A stretch of DNA of 38,883 nt. Origin: Actinomycetes bacterium (lineage in GTDB: Bacteria; Actinomycetota; Acidimicrobiia; IMCC26256; PALSA-610). The stretch spans positions 1-38,883 of the forward strand of contig JAODBI010000136.1 of NCBI GenBank assembly GCA_025463875.1. Direction: 5' to 3'. A model generated the notes under the pieces. That model ran no database searches, had not been told where the DNA came from, and saw only the letters and a list, made by a program, of their open reading frames with translations. The position numbers and the translations under genes are program-made. Of the stretch, positions 1 through 8,280 are shown piece after piece; position 1 is the first letter of the stretch, and each line of letters opens with the position of its first letter.

Positions 1-1020
1 CTCCACGCCGAGGTCGACGATGCCGCGCAGCGCCTTCCAGCGCGTCCACGGGTCGGCGTCGCGTAGCGCGCGTTCGAGAAGCGCCCGCAGCTCCGGGCGC
101 TCGGCGTCGACCATCGCGTCGACGGCCGCCCGCCGCACACTGCGGCTCGGATCGTCGAGGAGGCGGCTCCACGCGCCCTCGGCGACGCCGGCGTCGGCAT
201 CGGCGACGAGGCGGGCCGCCACCTGGCGCGTCGCCCGGTTCGTCGACGACACCGCGGTGAGGATCCGGTCGAGGTCGCCGGGCTCCGCGGCTCGCAGCGT
301 TCCGAGCTCCTTCCAGGCCTGCTCGAGCGCGCGGCCACCACCGTCGGAGTCGGACTCGGCGCGGGGCCGCGGCAAGGCGCCGCTCGACTCGGCCTCGGCT
401 GTCCCGGGGTGCTCGGGCTCCGACGCGACCGCGGTCGACGCGAATTCAGTCGTGACGACGCGGAGCATCCCTTCGAGGAGTTGTTCCCAGCGATCAGGAC
501 GGTGGAGGCCGACCGCGACGAAGTCGGGACCGACGAGGACGTTCGCCACGTCGTCGAACTCGGTGAACACTCTTCGCACGCGCGCGTCGTCCGCCTCCGC
601 CGCCGACGCGTACCACCGGCTGGGACCGTCGTGGATGGGCGGAGTGACGAATCGGATCGTGCGCGGATTCGGGGTCGCTTCGGGAACGACGGGTCCGGCG
701 AACAGCTCACCGCCGACGGCGCGTGCCGGAAGCTCCATGCGGAACGCGCCGTCGCGCCAGCCGAACTCCAACTGGAAGTCGTCGTCGAGATCGTGTCGCC
801 ACCAACCCGTCCCCGACCCGACGAGACCGGCCAGCGCGTTGTCGTCGTCTGCAGTCCACGGCTCAGCGGAGAAGAATCGCTTCAGGAGCTGCTTGACCGG
901 ACCCAGTTGGGCGAAGTCAATCGTTGCGAGCGCGTCGCGTGTGAGGTGAGTCACCGCGACCGGTGTGAGCCCGCGCTGCGCAACTTCGCGTCGGGCGTCG
1001 TCGCGGACGAGGTCGGGCAT
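1..1020 (-). CDS. HEAT-repeat protein with Nfu-N-like domain, 3' end outside window
   Basis: The reading frame is open for 340 codons from an ATG at 1020 to the window edge, so the C-terminus is missing. Residues about 117-192 resemble the N-terminal domain of Nfu/NifU scaffold proteins: a TIRFVT strand, then an FDDVANVLVGPDFVAVG stretch that matches the family pattern of a short helix followed by GxDFV. After an acidic linker, residues about 250-340 are HEAT-like helical pairs (LDDPSRSVRRAAVDAM, RDADPWTRWKALRGIV). An Nfu-N plus HEAT arrangement is known in CvfC-type proteins of Firmicutes, which suggests a protein-interaction role; no catalytic residues are visible. Residues 1-110 are not recognised. 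The ribosome site is weak (GGTGGTGGG upstream). The function is unknown; the HEAT assignment is firmer than the Nfu-N one. Confidence 0.7.
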   Translation of the reverse strand, partial: MPDLVRDDARREVAQRGLTPVAVTHLTRDALATIDFAQLGPVKQLLKRFFSAEPWTADDDNALAGLVGSGTGWWRHDLDDDFQLEFGWRDGAFRMELPARAVGGELFAGPVVPEATPNPRTIRFVTPPIHDGPSRWYASAAEADDARVRRVFTEFDDVANVLVGPDFVAVGLHRPDRWEQLLEGMLRVVTTEFASTAVASEPEHPGTAEAESSGALPRPRAESDSDGGGRALEQAWKELGTLRAAEPGDLDRILTAVSSTNRATRQVAARLVADADAGVAEGAWSRLLDDPSRSVRRAAVDAMVDAERPELRALLERALRDADPWTRWKALRGIVDLGVE

Positions 1021-1092
1021 ACCCACCACCGTACGCGTGCTCAGCCCCGGGTTCGTCGTCTTCTCGAGCTGGTCGGGACGCGGGCAGCGGGA

Positions 1093-1548
1093 CTACAACG
1101 GTTCGTAACCGGTGGCGGGAGTGCCGGGGGGATGGACCGCGCCGTCGTGCGAGATCCACAGCAACACCTCGCCTTCGAGACCGTCGGGATCTCGGAAGAA
1201 GACACTGTGCGAACGTCCGAAGTCGGTAACGAACCCGTCGCTCGCGCCGTTGGCGACGAGACGCCGGCGAATCTCGACGAACGCGTCGTGGTCGGCAGCT
1301 TGCAAGCCGATGTGGTCGATCGGGCCGTGCCCGAACATCGACCCGCGCGCGAGATCGGGGGCGGCCGCGCCGCGCATCTCGAAGACGTTGAGCTCGGTGC
1401 GCGGACCGATGTCGACCATCGTCAGTGTGCCCGGCCCGATCTGTTCGCGGTGTGACACCGTCGCGTCGAACACGTCCCGGTAGAACCGCACGAACCGTTC
1501 CGTGTCGTCGGTGATGACCGCTACATGATTCACGCCGGCGAGCAACAT
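1093..1548 (-). CDS. VOC (glyoxalase/dioxygenase superfamily) protein
   Basis: A 151-residue protein with the beta-alpha-beta-beta-beta folds of the vicinal oxygen chelate superfamily. It starts MLLAGVNHVAVITDD, with the typical early His. A GPIDHIGLQ strand carries a second His near residue 92, and DGLEGEVLLW near the C-terminus gives the usual metal-ligand Glu. Members are metal-dependent lyases, isomerases, dioxygenases or resistance proteins; the substrate cannot be told from sequence. The start at 1548 was chosen over an upstream in-frame one because AAGGAGGGG lies about 4-6 bases ahead of it and the fold begins at once. It is divergent from tesB, with an 88-bp gap. Confidence 0.85.
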   Translation of the reverse strand: MLLAGVNHVAVITDDTERFVRFYRDVFDATVSHREQIGPGTLTMVDIGPRTELNVFEMRGAAAPDLARGSMFGHGPIDHIGLQAADHDAFVEIRRRLVANGASDGFVTDFGRSHSVFFRDPDGLEGEVLLWISHDGAVHPPGTPATGYEPL

Positions 1549-1636
1549 CGTCCCCTCCTTCACAGCAAGCGCTCCGTCGAGCGCTACCGAGATTATGGTC
1601 CGCAGCGCAGGACACGTCACGGGACGGGGAGTACAC

Positions 1637-2500
1637 GTGCAGCGGACTGATTCGGGATCGCCTGCGAGTCGCCTCGCGGCCCTGCTCGACCTCGAGGTGC
1701 TCGACCGCGACCTCTTCCGCGGCGAGAACGAGCCGGGCGCCGGGGCGCGCATGTCCCTGTACGGCGGTCAGGTAGCCGCGCAGGCGCTGCGGGCGGCGGG
1801 CGCGACGGTGCCGGCCGACCGGTTGCCGCATTCGTTGCACGGTTACTTCCTCAGGCCGGGTCGCGTCGATCGGCCGGTGATCCTGCACGTCGAGCGCGAC
1901 CGCGACGGTGGCTCCTTCTCGGCCCGCCATGTCCGCGCGGTTCAGGACGGCGAGGTCATCTTCTCGATGGTCGCGTCGTTCCACGCCCGCGAGGAGAGTG
2001 CGACCTTCGATGCCGTGCCTACGAGGGGCGCACCCGACGCGTCGACGCTGCCGCCTCGTCCTTCGCCGTTCCTCGTCGAGGTCCGCGAAGTGACGCCCAC
2101 GCGCATCGGCAACGGACAGGTTCGCCACTCCGATTCTCTCTGGGTGCGCGCGTCGGCGGCGCTCCCCGACGATCCGTTGGTGCACGCGTGCGCGCTCGCC
2201 TACGTGTCCGATCTCGGTTCCGGCTTCGGACAGGTCGAGGTCCCGGGCCTTCCCGCAGGCGGTCCGAGCATCGATCACAGCCTGTGGTTCCAGGATCCGA
2301 TCCGCGCCGACGAATGGATGTTGCTCGAGCTGTGGCCGTTGAAGGCAAGCGGCTCGCGCGGCGTCTACAGCGGATCGCTCCGCAGCGAGGACGGCCGTCT
2401 CGGGGTGCTCCTCACACAGGAGATGCTGTTGCGTGACCGCGAGCTCGCACCCGCGATGCTCCGTCGCATCGCCGAGTACCTCGGCGTCACGCCCGAGTAG
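1637..2500 (+). CDS. tesB: Acyl-CoA thioesterase II (TesB family)
   Basis: A double hot-dog thioesterase that hydrolyses acyl-CoA to free fatty acid and CoA in the cytoplasm. The protein is 287 residues from the GTG at 1637, close to the family norm. Landmarks are MSLYGGQVAAQAL and HSLHGYFLRPG in the first hot-dog domain. In the second are the Asp of ALAYVSDLGSGF (about D192), the Ser of SIDHSLWF (about S211) and the Gln of LLTQEMLLR (about Q261). These correspond to the catalytic Asp/Thr/Gln triad of E. coli TesB, with Ser for Thr. GGGGAG lies about 6 bases before the GTG; an ATG at 1595 would add 14 residues without family similarity. A TATGGT at 1594-1599 could be its -10 element. It probably works with the acyl-CoA dehydrogenase block downstream. 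Confidence 0.9.
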   Translation: MQRTDSGSPASRLAALLDLEVLDRDLFRGENEPGAGARMSLYGGQVAAQALRAAGATVPADRLPHSLHGYFLRPGRVDRPVILHVERDRDGGSFSARHVRAVQDGEVIFSMVASFHAREESATFDAVPTRGAPDASTLPPRPSPFLVEVREVTPTRIGNGQVRHSDSLWVRASAALPDDPLVHACALAYVSDLGSGFGQVEVPGLPAGGPSIDHSLWFQDPIRADEWMLLELWPLKASGSRGVYSGSLRSEDGRLGVLLTQEMLLRDRELAPAMLRRIAEYLGVTPE

Positions 2501-2661
2501 GTACGTCGTGCTCAGTGGCGAGTCGTCGCGTTGGACCCGATCCGAATAACAGGATTACGGTGTGATCACATTGCGATGGTTGGGCGGTGGTCGGGCGATC
2601 GGCCGGCGATGGGTCGGGGCGACGAGCTGGGGCCGATGAGGGTCGGGCGAGAGGAGCCGCA

Positions 2662-3957
2662 ATGGCGTGGGACTTCGAGACCGAGCCGGAGTTCGAGGAA
2701 CAGCTCGCGTGGATGCGGGCGTTCATCGACCGGGAGCTGATCCCGCTCGAACCGATCTTCGACCAGATCACCGCCGACGAATGGCTGCCGGTCAAGCACC
2801 ACCTGCAGGACCAGGTGAAGGCGCAGGGATTGTGGGGCGCGTTCCTCGACCCGAAGCTCGGGGGGAACGGACTCGGGCAGCTGAAGCTCGCACTGATGTC
2901 GGAGATCATCGGTCGCTGCATGATGTCGATGACGATCTTCGGCGTGCAGGCGCCCGACAGCGGGAACATGGAGCTCCTCGCGCACGGCGCGACCGACGCC
3001 CAGAAGGAGCGTTGGCTCTGGCCCAACCTGCGGGGCGAGATCTCGAGCGCCTTCGCGCTCACCGAACCGTTCCTCGCGGGCGCCGACCCGACCGTGATCG
3101 GCACCACCGCCGTGAAGGACGGCGACGAGTGGGTCATTGACGGTCACAAGTGGTTCATCACCAATGCCTCCGTGGCCGACATCGTGTTGGTGTTCGCGGA
3201 GACGAATCCGGACGGACGGCCGCACCGTCACGCGTCGGTGTTCGTCGTGCCCACTGGGACCCCGGGCATGAAGATCGTGCGCGATATCGGCACGATGGCG
3301 CATCCCGAGGTCGAGTACGGGCGTGTGGGCAACCACGCCGAGATCGTGTTCGAGAACTGTCGCGTGCCCGCCGACCATCTGATCGGTGAACCCGGCGGAG
3401 GGTTCATGCTCGCACAGCAGCGGCTCGGCGGCGGGCGCATCCACCACGCGATGCGCTGGCTCGGCCAGGCGCAACGATCCCTCGACATCATGTGCGAGCG
3501 GGCGGTCTCGCGCACCTCGCACGGCAAGCTGCTCGCCCAGCACCAGATGGTCCAGGACTATGTCGCGCTGTCGCACATGGAGATCCAGTCCGCCCGACTG
3601 CTCACGTTCCAAACCGCCTGGAAGATGGACAAGTACGGCGCCGCCGCAGTCCGGGCCGACCTCGGGATGATCAAGGCGCACGTCTCCAAGGTCGTGCTCG
3701 GCGTGCTCGACCGGACGATCCAGGTGTGTGGCGCGCTCGGCTATTCGAGCGACCTGCCCGTCGAGTCGTGGTACCGGTCGACCCGATTCGGTCCGATCGG
3801 TGACGGCCCCGACGAGTTGCACAAATCGGTGCTCGCCCGCACCTTGTTGAAGAACTACTCCCCCGTCGAGGGTTGGCCGACGGAGCACCTGCCCAGCCGC
3901 CGGCCCGCGGCCGAGGCGAAGTGGGCCGAGCTGCGCGCGCTCACGGGCGTCGCCTGA
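2662..3957 (+). CDS. Acyl-CoA dehydrogenase, ACAD10/11-like
   Basis: A flavoprotein of 431 residues that introduces a 2,3-double bond into acyl-CoA. SSAFALTEPF is the flavin-binding strand, and DEWVIDGHKWFITNAS is the middle beta domain. GGGFMLAQQRLGGGRIHHAM, QHQMVQDYVALSHMEI and QVCGALGYSSDLPVE belong to the C-terminal helical domain. The catalytic region reads GDGPDELH; this aligns an Asp with the Glu of MCAD-type enzymes, as in ACAD11-like enzymes. The start at 2662 has AGGAG 6-7 bases upstream; an in-frame start at 2587 would add 25 unconserved residues. The next gene is an APH-type kinase 24 bases downstream, and these two domains are fused in animal ACAD10/11. The likely substrates are therefore phosphorylated hydroxyacyl-CoAs (inference). 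Confidence 0.92.
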   Translation: MAWDFETEPEFEEQLAWMRAFIDRELIPLEPIFDQITADEWLPVKHHLQDQVKAQGLWGAFLDPKLGGNGLGQLKLALMSEIIGRCMMSMTIFGVQAPDSGNMELLAHGATDAQKERWLWPNLRGEISSAFALTEPFLAGADPTVIGTTAVKDGDEWVIDGHKWFITNASVADIVLVFAETNPDGRPHRHASVFVVPTGTPGMKIVRDIGTMAHPEVEYGRVGNHAEIVFENCRVPADHLIGEPGGGFMLAQQRLGGGRIHHAMRWLGQAQRSLDIMCERAVSRTSHGKLLAQHQMVQDYVALSHMEIQSARLLTFQTAWKMDKYGAAAVRADLGMIKAHVSKVVLGVLDRTIQVCGALGYSSDLPVESWYRSTRFGPIGDGPDELHKSVLARTLLKNYSPVEGWPTEHLPSRRPAAEAKWAELRALTGVA

Positions 3958-3986
3958 ACCCGTGCCGATGAACCCGTGCCGATGAA
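3955..3986 (+). repeat. 14-bp tandem duplication at a stop/start junction
   Basis: The unit TGAACCCGTGCCGA occurs twice head to tail (3955-3968 and 3969-3982), followed by TGAA. The first copy holds the stop codon of the acyl-CoA dehydrogenase. Both copies contain GTGCCGATG, so the kinase gene has duplicated candidate start codons, of which only the second copy is in the kinase frame. Confidence 0.9.
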
Positions 3987-5019
3987 TACCGGACCGACCA
4001 CCGACACCGCGCCGCTGGAGCAATACCTCGACGACGCGCTCGGCGACCGCGTGCCGATCACGGTCACCGCGATGACCGGTGGCGGTTCGTGCGAGGTGTT
4101 CGCACTCGATCGCGGGCCGGCGCGCTGGGTGCTGCGGCGCGCACCGCGTCATGCCAGCTCGGCCACGGCGCACGACGTGCTCCGGGAGTTTCGCATCCTC
4201 GATGCCATCAAGGACGAGCCGGTTCCGATTGCGCGCCCGATCGCGGCGTGCGCGGCCGACGACGTGTTCGGCGCGCCGTTCTATGTGATGGAACGGATCG
4301 CCGGGCGCCCCATCCTCCAATCCGTGCCCGACGCGTGGGCGGCCGCGCCCGAAACGCACGGGCGAGCGCTCGAAGAGCTCTTCGACGCGCTCGTCGCGAT
4401 CCACGCGGTCGACTGGCGAGCGTGCGGGCTCGGCGACCTTGCGCACACCGACGACTACCTGGCGCGCCAGCTCACCCGTTGGCTGTCGCAGCTCGACTCG
4501 TACCGCGGCCGAGACCTTCCCGCCGCGCGCGACGTCGCCGGGTGGCTCGACGCACATCGCCCGGCCGATCAGCCGAGCGCGCTCTGCCACGGCGACTACA
4601 AGCTCGACAACGTCCTCTTCGCGCCCGAGGCGCCGCCGCGGCTTCTCGCCGTCGTCGACTGGGAGATGGCTTCGATCGGCGATCCGATGATCGACCTCGC
4701 ATGGGCTCTTATCTTCCATCCCGGGCCGGACGGCACGATGCCGTTGGGCACGACGAAGGAGCCGAAGTTCGCGCTCGAGCATCTTCCCGACCGCGCCGCC
4801 TGCATCGAGCGTTACGCCGCGCGCTCGGGCCGGGACACGACCGCCATCGGTTGGTACGACGTGTTCGCGCGCTGGAAGCTTGCCATCGTTTTGGAAGGCA
4901 GCTTCGCCAAGTTTCAACGCGGGCTCTCCGACAAACCGATCCACGAGTTCTTCGGATCGCAGGTCGACCTGCTGCTCGAGCGCGCCGGCGAATTCGTCGA
5001 ACGAGGAGGCGCGGCCTGA
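3982..5019 (+). CDS. APH-family kinase, acyl-CoA-dehydrogenase partner
   Basis: A 345-residue phosphotransferase of the aminoglycoside phosphotransferase/choline kinase fold. The N-lobe has TGGGSCEVFALD and WVLRRAPR (ATP-binding loop and strand). The catalytic loop is LCHGDYKLDNVLF (HGDxxxxN) and the metal-binding Asp is in VVDWEMASIGDP. The sequence style (DDVFGAPFYVMERIAGRPI, EMASIGDPMIDLAW) is that of the kinase part of ACAD10/11 and of bacterial LvaA-type kinases, which phosphorylate 4-hydroxyacyl-CoA, rather than of antibiotic-resistance enzymes. It lies 24 bases after the dehydrogenase and overlaps the next gene by one base, so the three are probably co-transcribed. The start may be the GTG at 3976; no good ribosome site is visible for either. 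Confidence 0.88.
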   Translation: MNTGPTTDTAPLEQYLDDALGDRVPITVTAMTGGGSCEVFALDRGPARWVLRRAPRHASSATAHDVLREFRILDAIKDEPVPIARPIAACAADDVFGAPFYVMERIAGRPILQSVPDAWAAAPETHGRALEELFDALVAIHAVDWRACGLGDLAHTDDYLARQLTRWLSQLDSYRGRDLPAARDVAGWLDAHRPADQPSALCHGDYKLDNVLFAPEAPPRLLAVVDWEMASIGDPMIDLAWALIFHPGPDGTMPLGTTKEPKFALEHLPDRAACIERYAARSGRDTTAIGWYDVFARWKLAIVLEGSFAKFQRGLSDKPIHEFFGSQVDLLLERAGEFVERGGAA

Positions 5020-5996
5020 TGCGCGCATGGCAGGTGCAAGGCGCAGGCGAGCCGATCGCGGTGCTGCACGAGGTCGAGATCGAGGCGCCCGAGCCCGGAC
5101 CGGGCCAGGTCCGCATTCGAGTGGCCGCCGCCGGCATCGGTCTGCCCGACGTGTTCATGTGCCGCGGCACCTACCCGCTCACTCCCCCGCTCCCGTTCAC
5201 GCCGGGCCAGGAGGCAACGGGAACCGTCACCGCGGTCGGCGAAGGAGTCGACCTCGCGATCGGCGACCGCATCATGTGCGTCAGCGCGTTCTGGACCGGA
5301 CACGGGTCGTTCGCCGAAGAGTGCCTCGTCGCGGCCGACTCCGCATTTGCCGTTCCCCACGGACTCACCGACGCGCAAGCCGCGGGCTTCTGGATCCCGC
5401 ACCTCACCGCGTGGATCGGACTCGTCGATCGCGGGCATCTCGAAGGCGGCGACTGGCTGGCCGTGCTGGGCGCGGCCGGCGGCAGCGGGATCGCCGCGGT
5501 GCAACTCGGACGCGCGCTCGGCGCGCACGTCATCGCGGTGGTGAGTGACGAGGAGAAGGCCGCGTTCTGCCGCGAGCTCGGCGCCGAGATCGCGATCAAC
5601 CATCGCGACGGGCCGCTCGAGGCCGCATTGCGTGCCGAGGCCGGCGGGCTCGGCGTGGATCTCGTGTACGACCCGGTCGGCGGTTCGCTCGGCGAAGATG
5701 CCGCCCGCGCGCTGCGGCGCCACGGCCGGTTGCTCGCGGTCGGCTTCGCCAGTGGCACATGGCCGAAGATCGCCGCGCACGACCTCGTCGTGACCAACAC
5801 ATCGCTCGTCGGCGTCTTCGCGGGCGGGTACTCGCGTGCCGAGCTCGGCAACATCTACGCGCAACTCGACGAGCTCGTCGCCGAGGGACGATTGCGCAAC
5901 GCCGTGCGCGCCGAGGTCCCGTTCGCCGATCTGCCGGCCGCGCTCCAGCGCATGGCCGACCGCGCGGTGATCGGCAAGCTGGTGATGGTGCCGTGA
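5019..5996 (+). CDS. Zinc-independent MDR NADPH:quinone/enoyl reductase-like oxidoreductase
   Basis: A 325-residue medium-chain dehydrogenase/reductase. The N-terminal GroES-like fold runs to about residue 120 (PGPGQVRIRVAAAGI, PFTPGQEATGTVTAVGEG). The Rossmann domain has LAVLGAAGGSGIAAVQLGRA (about 148-167). The structural-zinc Cys cluster of alcohol dehydrogenases is absent, so the protein is of the quinone oxidoreductase type, reducing C=C or quinones with NADPH. Its ATG overlaps the stop of the kinase gene (TGATG), with GAGGAGG upstream. Its own stop overlaps the TetR start, making one operon. It may reduce enoyl or keto intermediates of the acyl-CoA pathway; the substrate is unknown. Confidence 0.88.
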   Translation: MRAWQVQGAGEPIAVLHEVEIEAPEPGPGQVRIRVAAAGIGLPDVFMCRGTYPLTPPLPFTPGQEATGTVTAVGEGVDLAIGDRIMCVSAFWTGHGSFAEECLVAADSAFAVPHGLTDAQAAGFWIPHLTAWIGLVDRGHLEGGDWLAVLGAAGGSGIAAVQLGRALGAHVIAVVSDEEKAAFCRELGAEIAINHRDGPLEAALRAEAGGLGVDLVYDPVGGSLGEDAARALRRHGRLLAVGFASGTWPKIAAHDLVVTNTSLVGVFAGGYSRAELGNIYAQLDELVAEGRLRNAVRAEVPFADLPAALQRMADRAVIGKLVMVP

Positions 5997-6619
5997 AGGC
6001 GGCGACCCGACCCTCCGAGCTCGATCTCGACGCCGAGGAGATCGTCACCGCCGCGGTCGAGATCTTCGAGGAGTCGGGACTCGACGCCGTCAGCATGCGC
6101 AGCGTGTCGGCTCGACTCGGTGTCTCGCCCGTCCCGCTCTACAGCCGCATCGGCAACAAGGAAGCACTGCTCGACGCCATCGCCGATCGACTGCTGGCCG
6201 ATCTTGCCCCACCGGCGAACGAGGACGAACCGTGGGATGCCTACGCCGCGCGCTGGGCGCGCGAGCTGCGCATTCGCTCGCGCCGGGTGCGAGACAGCCG
6301 TCTGCTCCTCTGGCCGGGACGCGACGCGTACGTCGAAGCTTCGCGCCCGCTCGTCGACACGATGCGACGCGACGGATTCGCCGCCGACGCGGCCGTGCAG
6401 GCCTGCCGGCTGCTGATGTGGGCGACGGTCGGCTTCGGCGCGATCGAGAGCGGCGTCGAGCCGCCGCGGCGCGGGCCAAGACGCACCCGGCCGGGCGGCG
6501 ACCCGGGCGGCGTGAGCCCGAACGAGGCCGAGGCGCTGTTCGATCTTCATATCCGCTACCTGATCGAAGGCATCGGCCGGGACGCCGTGTCCGCGCCCCG
6601 CCGAAGGAGTCGTCGGTGA
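5993..6619 (+). CDS. TetR-family transcriptional regulator
   Basis: A 208-residue regulator. The N-terminal helix-turn-helix is visible as IVTAAVEIFEESGLDAVSMR, then SARLGVSPVPLYSRIGNKEAL (about residues 17-60). The C-terminal ligand domain includes WDAYAARWARELR and a helix around AVQACRLLMWATVGFGAIES. The GTG start overlaps the MDR stop (GTGA) and the stop overlaps the SDR start, so this regulator is embedded in the operon it probably controls. The 3' end is rich in Arg and Pro. The ligand is likely an acyl-CoA or similar intermediate (inference from neighbours). Confidence 0.85.
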   Translation: MKAATRPSELDLDAEEIVTAAVEIFEESGLDAVSMRSVSARLGVSPVPLYSRIGNKEALLDAIADRLLADLAPPANEDEPWDAYAARWARELRIRSRRVRDSRLLLWPGRDAYVEASRPLVDTMRRDGFAADAAVQACRLLMWATVGFGAIESGVEPPRRGPRRTRPGGDPGGVSPNEAEALFDLHIRYLIEGIGRDAVSAPRRRSRR

Positions 6620-7365
6620 GCATCCCGAGCCTGGACGCGACCGGCAAGGTTGTTGTCGTCACCGGCGCCAGCAAGGGCCTGGGCCGGGCGATGGCGTTGG
6701 GATTCGCGGAGGCCGGCGCCGACGTCGTGGTGGCGAGCCGCAAGCTCGCGCCGTGTGAAGCCGTCGCCGACGAGGTGCGGGCGATGGGCCGGCGGGCGCT
6801 CGCGGTCAGTTGCCATGTCCGCGACTGGGACCAGTGCGCGACCCTGATCGATGCGACGGTCGCCGAGTTCGGGCGGATCGACGTGCTGGTCAACAACGCG
6901 GGCATCGCACCCGTCCCACCGTCGCTGATCGACGTCACCTCCGATCTCTTCGACAAGACGATCGCGGTCAACCTCAAAGGACCGCTCCGGCTCACGGCGC
7001 TCGCCGCGGCGCAGATGACCGCGGGCGGGTCGATCGTCAACATCAGCTCGAAGGCGTCGCTGCACCCGACGCCGTTCACGGTCGTGTACGCGGCCGCGAA
7101 GGCCGGGCTGAACGCGCTCACCAAGGCGGCGGCAGCCGAGTTCGGGCCGCGCGGCATCCGCGTGAACGCGATCGTCTGCGGCACCTTCCACACCGACAGC
7201 CTGCACGCTTCGATTCCGACCGAGGAGATGCAGAGCGAGATGGCGTCGAACGTCAGCCTCGGCCGGATCGCCGACGCGGACGAGATCGTGGGAACCGCGC
7301 TCTTTCTCGCGAGTGACGCGTCCTCGTACCTGACCGGAGAGCTGATCTCGCTCGACGGCGGCTGA
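6616..7365 (+). CDS. SDR-family oxidoreductase (classical, FabG-like)
   Basis: A 249-residue short-chain dehydrogenase. Cofactor motif TGASKGLG (about 17-24), NNAG (about 93-96), and catalytic Ser (VNISSKAS), Tyr and Lys (YAAAKAGL) are present. PRGIRVNAIVCGTF follows, and the C-terminus ends LTGELISLDGG. An Arg near ASRKLAPCE suggests NADP(H) preference. The GTG start overlaps the TetR stop, with GAAGGAG about 6 bases upstream. Likely oxidises or reduces a 3-hydroxyacyl or secondary alcohol group in the same pathway. Confidence 0.92.
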   Translation: MSIPSLDATGKVVVVTGASKGLGRAMALGFAEAGADVVVASRKLAPCEAVADEVRAMGRRALAVSCHVRDWDQCATLIDATVAEFGRIDVLVNNAGIAPVPPSLIDVTSDLFDKTIAVNLKGPLRLTALAAAQMTAGGSIVNISSKASLHPTPFTVVYAAAKAGLNALTKAAAAEFGPRGIRVNAIVCGTFHTDSLHASIPTEEMQSEMASNVSLGRIADADEIVGTALFLASDASSYLTGELISLDGG

Positions 7366-7422
7366 CCACGCGTGTGCCACGACGCGCACGGAAACGAGCA
7401 CCAAAACCTTGGGGGAAACAAC

Positions 7423-8274
7423 ATGACGATGTCGCCGCACGACGTGATCGGTGCCGGACGGGCGGCGGTGGTGACCGGTGCAGCCAGTGGCATCGGTCGC
7501 GCCGTCGCCGAGGCGCTCGCGCACGCCGGTTCGGCGGTCGTCGTTGCCGACCTCGACGGCGACGAGGCCGAGGTGGTCGCGAGCGGCATCCGCGCCGACG
7601 GCGGCGACGCCGAGGCGGTGACGGTCGACGTCTCGAGCGCGGACGCGGTCGAGCAACTGGCGAAGACGACACTGGATCGGTTCGGCCGCGTCGACGTGTT
7701 GTGCAACAACGCCGGGGCTTCGACCTTCAACCTTCTGCGCGACCAGACGCTCGACGACTGGCGGTGGGTGTTCGGCGTCAATCTCTGGGGTGTCATCCAC
7801 GGCGTACAGACCTTCGTGTCGATCATGCGCGATCAGGGGACGCCGGCACACATCGTCAACACCGCGTCGGTCGCCGGGCTGCTGAGCGGCGTCGCATTCA
7901 TCGGCCCCTACTCGGCGACGAAGGTCGCGGTCGTCTCGATCTCCGAAACCTTGGCGCAGGAGCTCGCGATCGACGGAGTGCCGATCGGCGTGAGCGTGCT
8001 GTGCCCGAGCTCGGTCGACACCCGCGTCATGGAGTCCGAACGCGCGCGCCCGTCCGCATTCGGCGTCGAGCACCGAACCGAGGTCGCAGAATCGGTTCGG
8101 CTGGCCATCCGCGACTCGTTCACCGGACCGTCGGGCCTGACGCCGGCGCAGGTGGCCGACCACGTACTCGATGCCATCCGCAGCCGACGGTTCTGGATCA
8201 TCACCCACCCCGGCGAACGTCCCGTCTTCGAAGCCCGCGTGACCGAGATCCTCGCGAACTACCCCGAGGCGTGA
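7423..8274 (+). CDS. SDR-family oxidoreductase
   Basis: A 283-residue short-chain dehydrogenase. TGAASGIGRA (cofactor loop), an acidic VVVADLDGDEAE that favours NAD(H), CNNAG, catalytic VNTASVAGL and YSATKVAV are seen. The tail of about 60 residues (GLTPAQVADHVLDAIRSRRF, then WIITHPGERPVFEARV) is typical of the actinobacterial SDRs with an extended C-terminus. The start at 7423 follows GGGGGAAACAAC; an upstream in-frame start at 7372 would add 17 residues. It lies 57 bases after the previous SDR and ends 6 bases from the convergent glycosyltransferase gene. Confidence 0.9.
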   Translation: MTMSPHDVIGAGRAAVVTGAASGIGRAVAEALAHAGSAVVVADLDGDEAEVVASGIRADGGDAEAVTVDVSSADAVEQLAKTTLDRFGRVDVLCNNAGASTFNLLRDQTLDDWRWVFGVNLWGVIHGVQTFVSIMRDQGTPAHIVNTASVAGLLSGVAFIGPYSATKVAVVSISETLAQELAIDGVPIGVSVLCPSSVDTRVMESERARPSAFGVEHRTEVAESVRLAIRDSFTGPSGLTPAQVADHVLDAIRSRRFWIITHPGERPVFEARVTEILANYPEA

Positions 8275-8280
8275 CGCCGG

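Noticed and set aside
4089-4998. Plus-strand in-frame extension of the MDR gene giving a 635-residue protein
   Set aside because: The extension is the kinase gene in the wrong frame; the true start at 5019 has a ribosome site and family similarity.
2566-5028. 820-codon open frame on the minus strand opposite the dehydrogenase and kinase genes
   Set aside because: Shadow of two well-supported genes; Arg/Gly/Val-rich with no domain.
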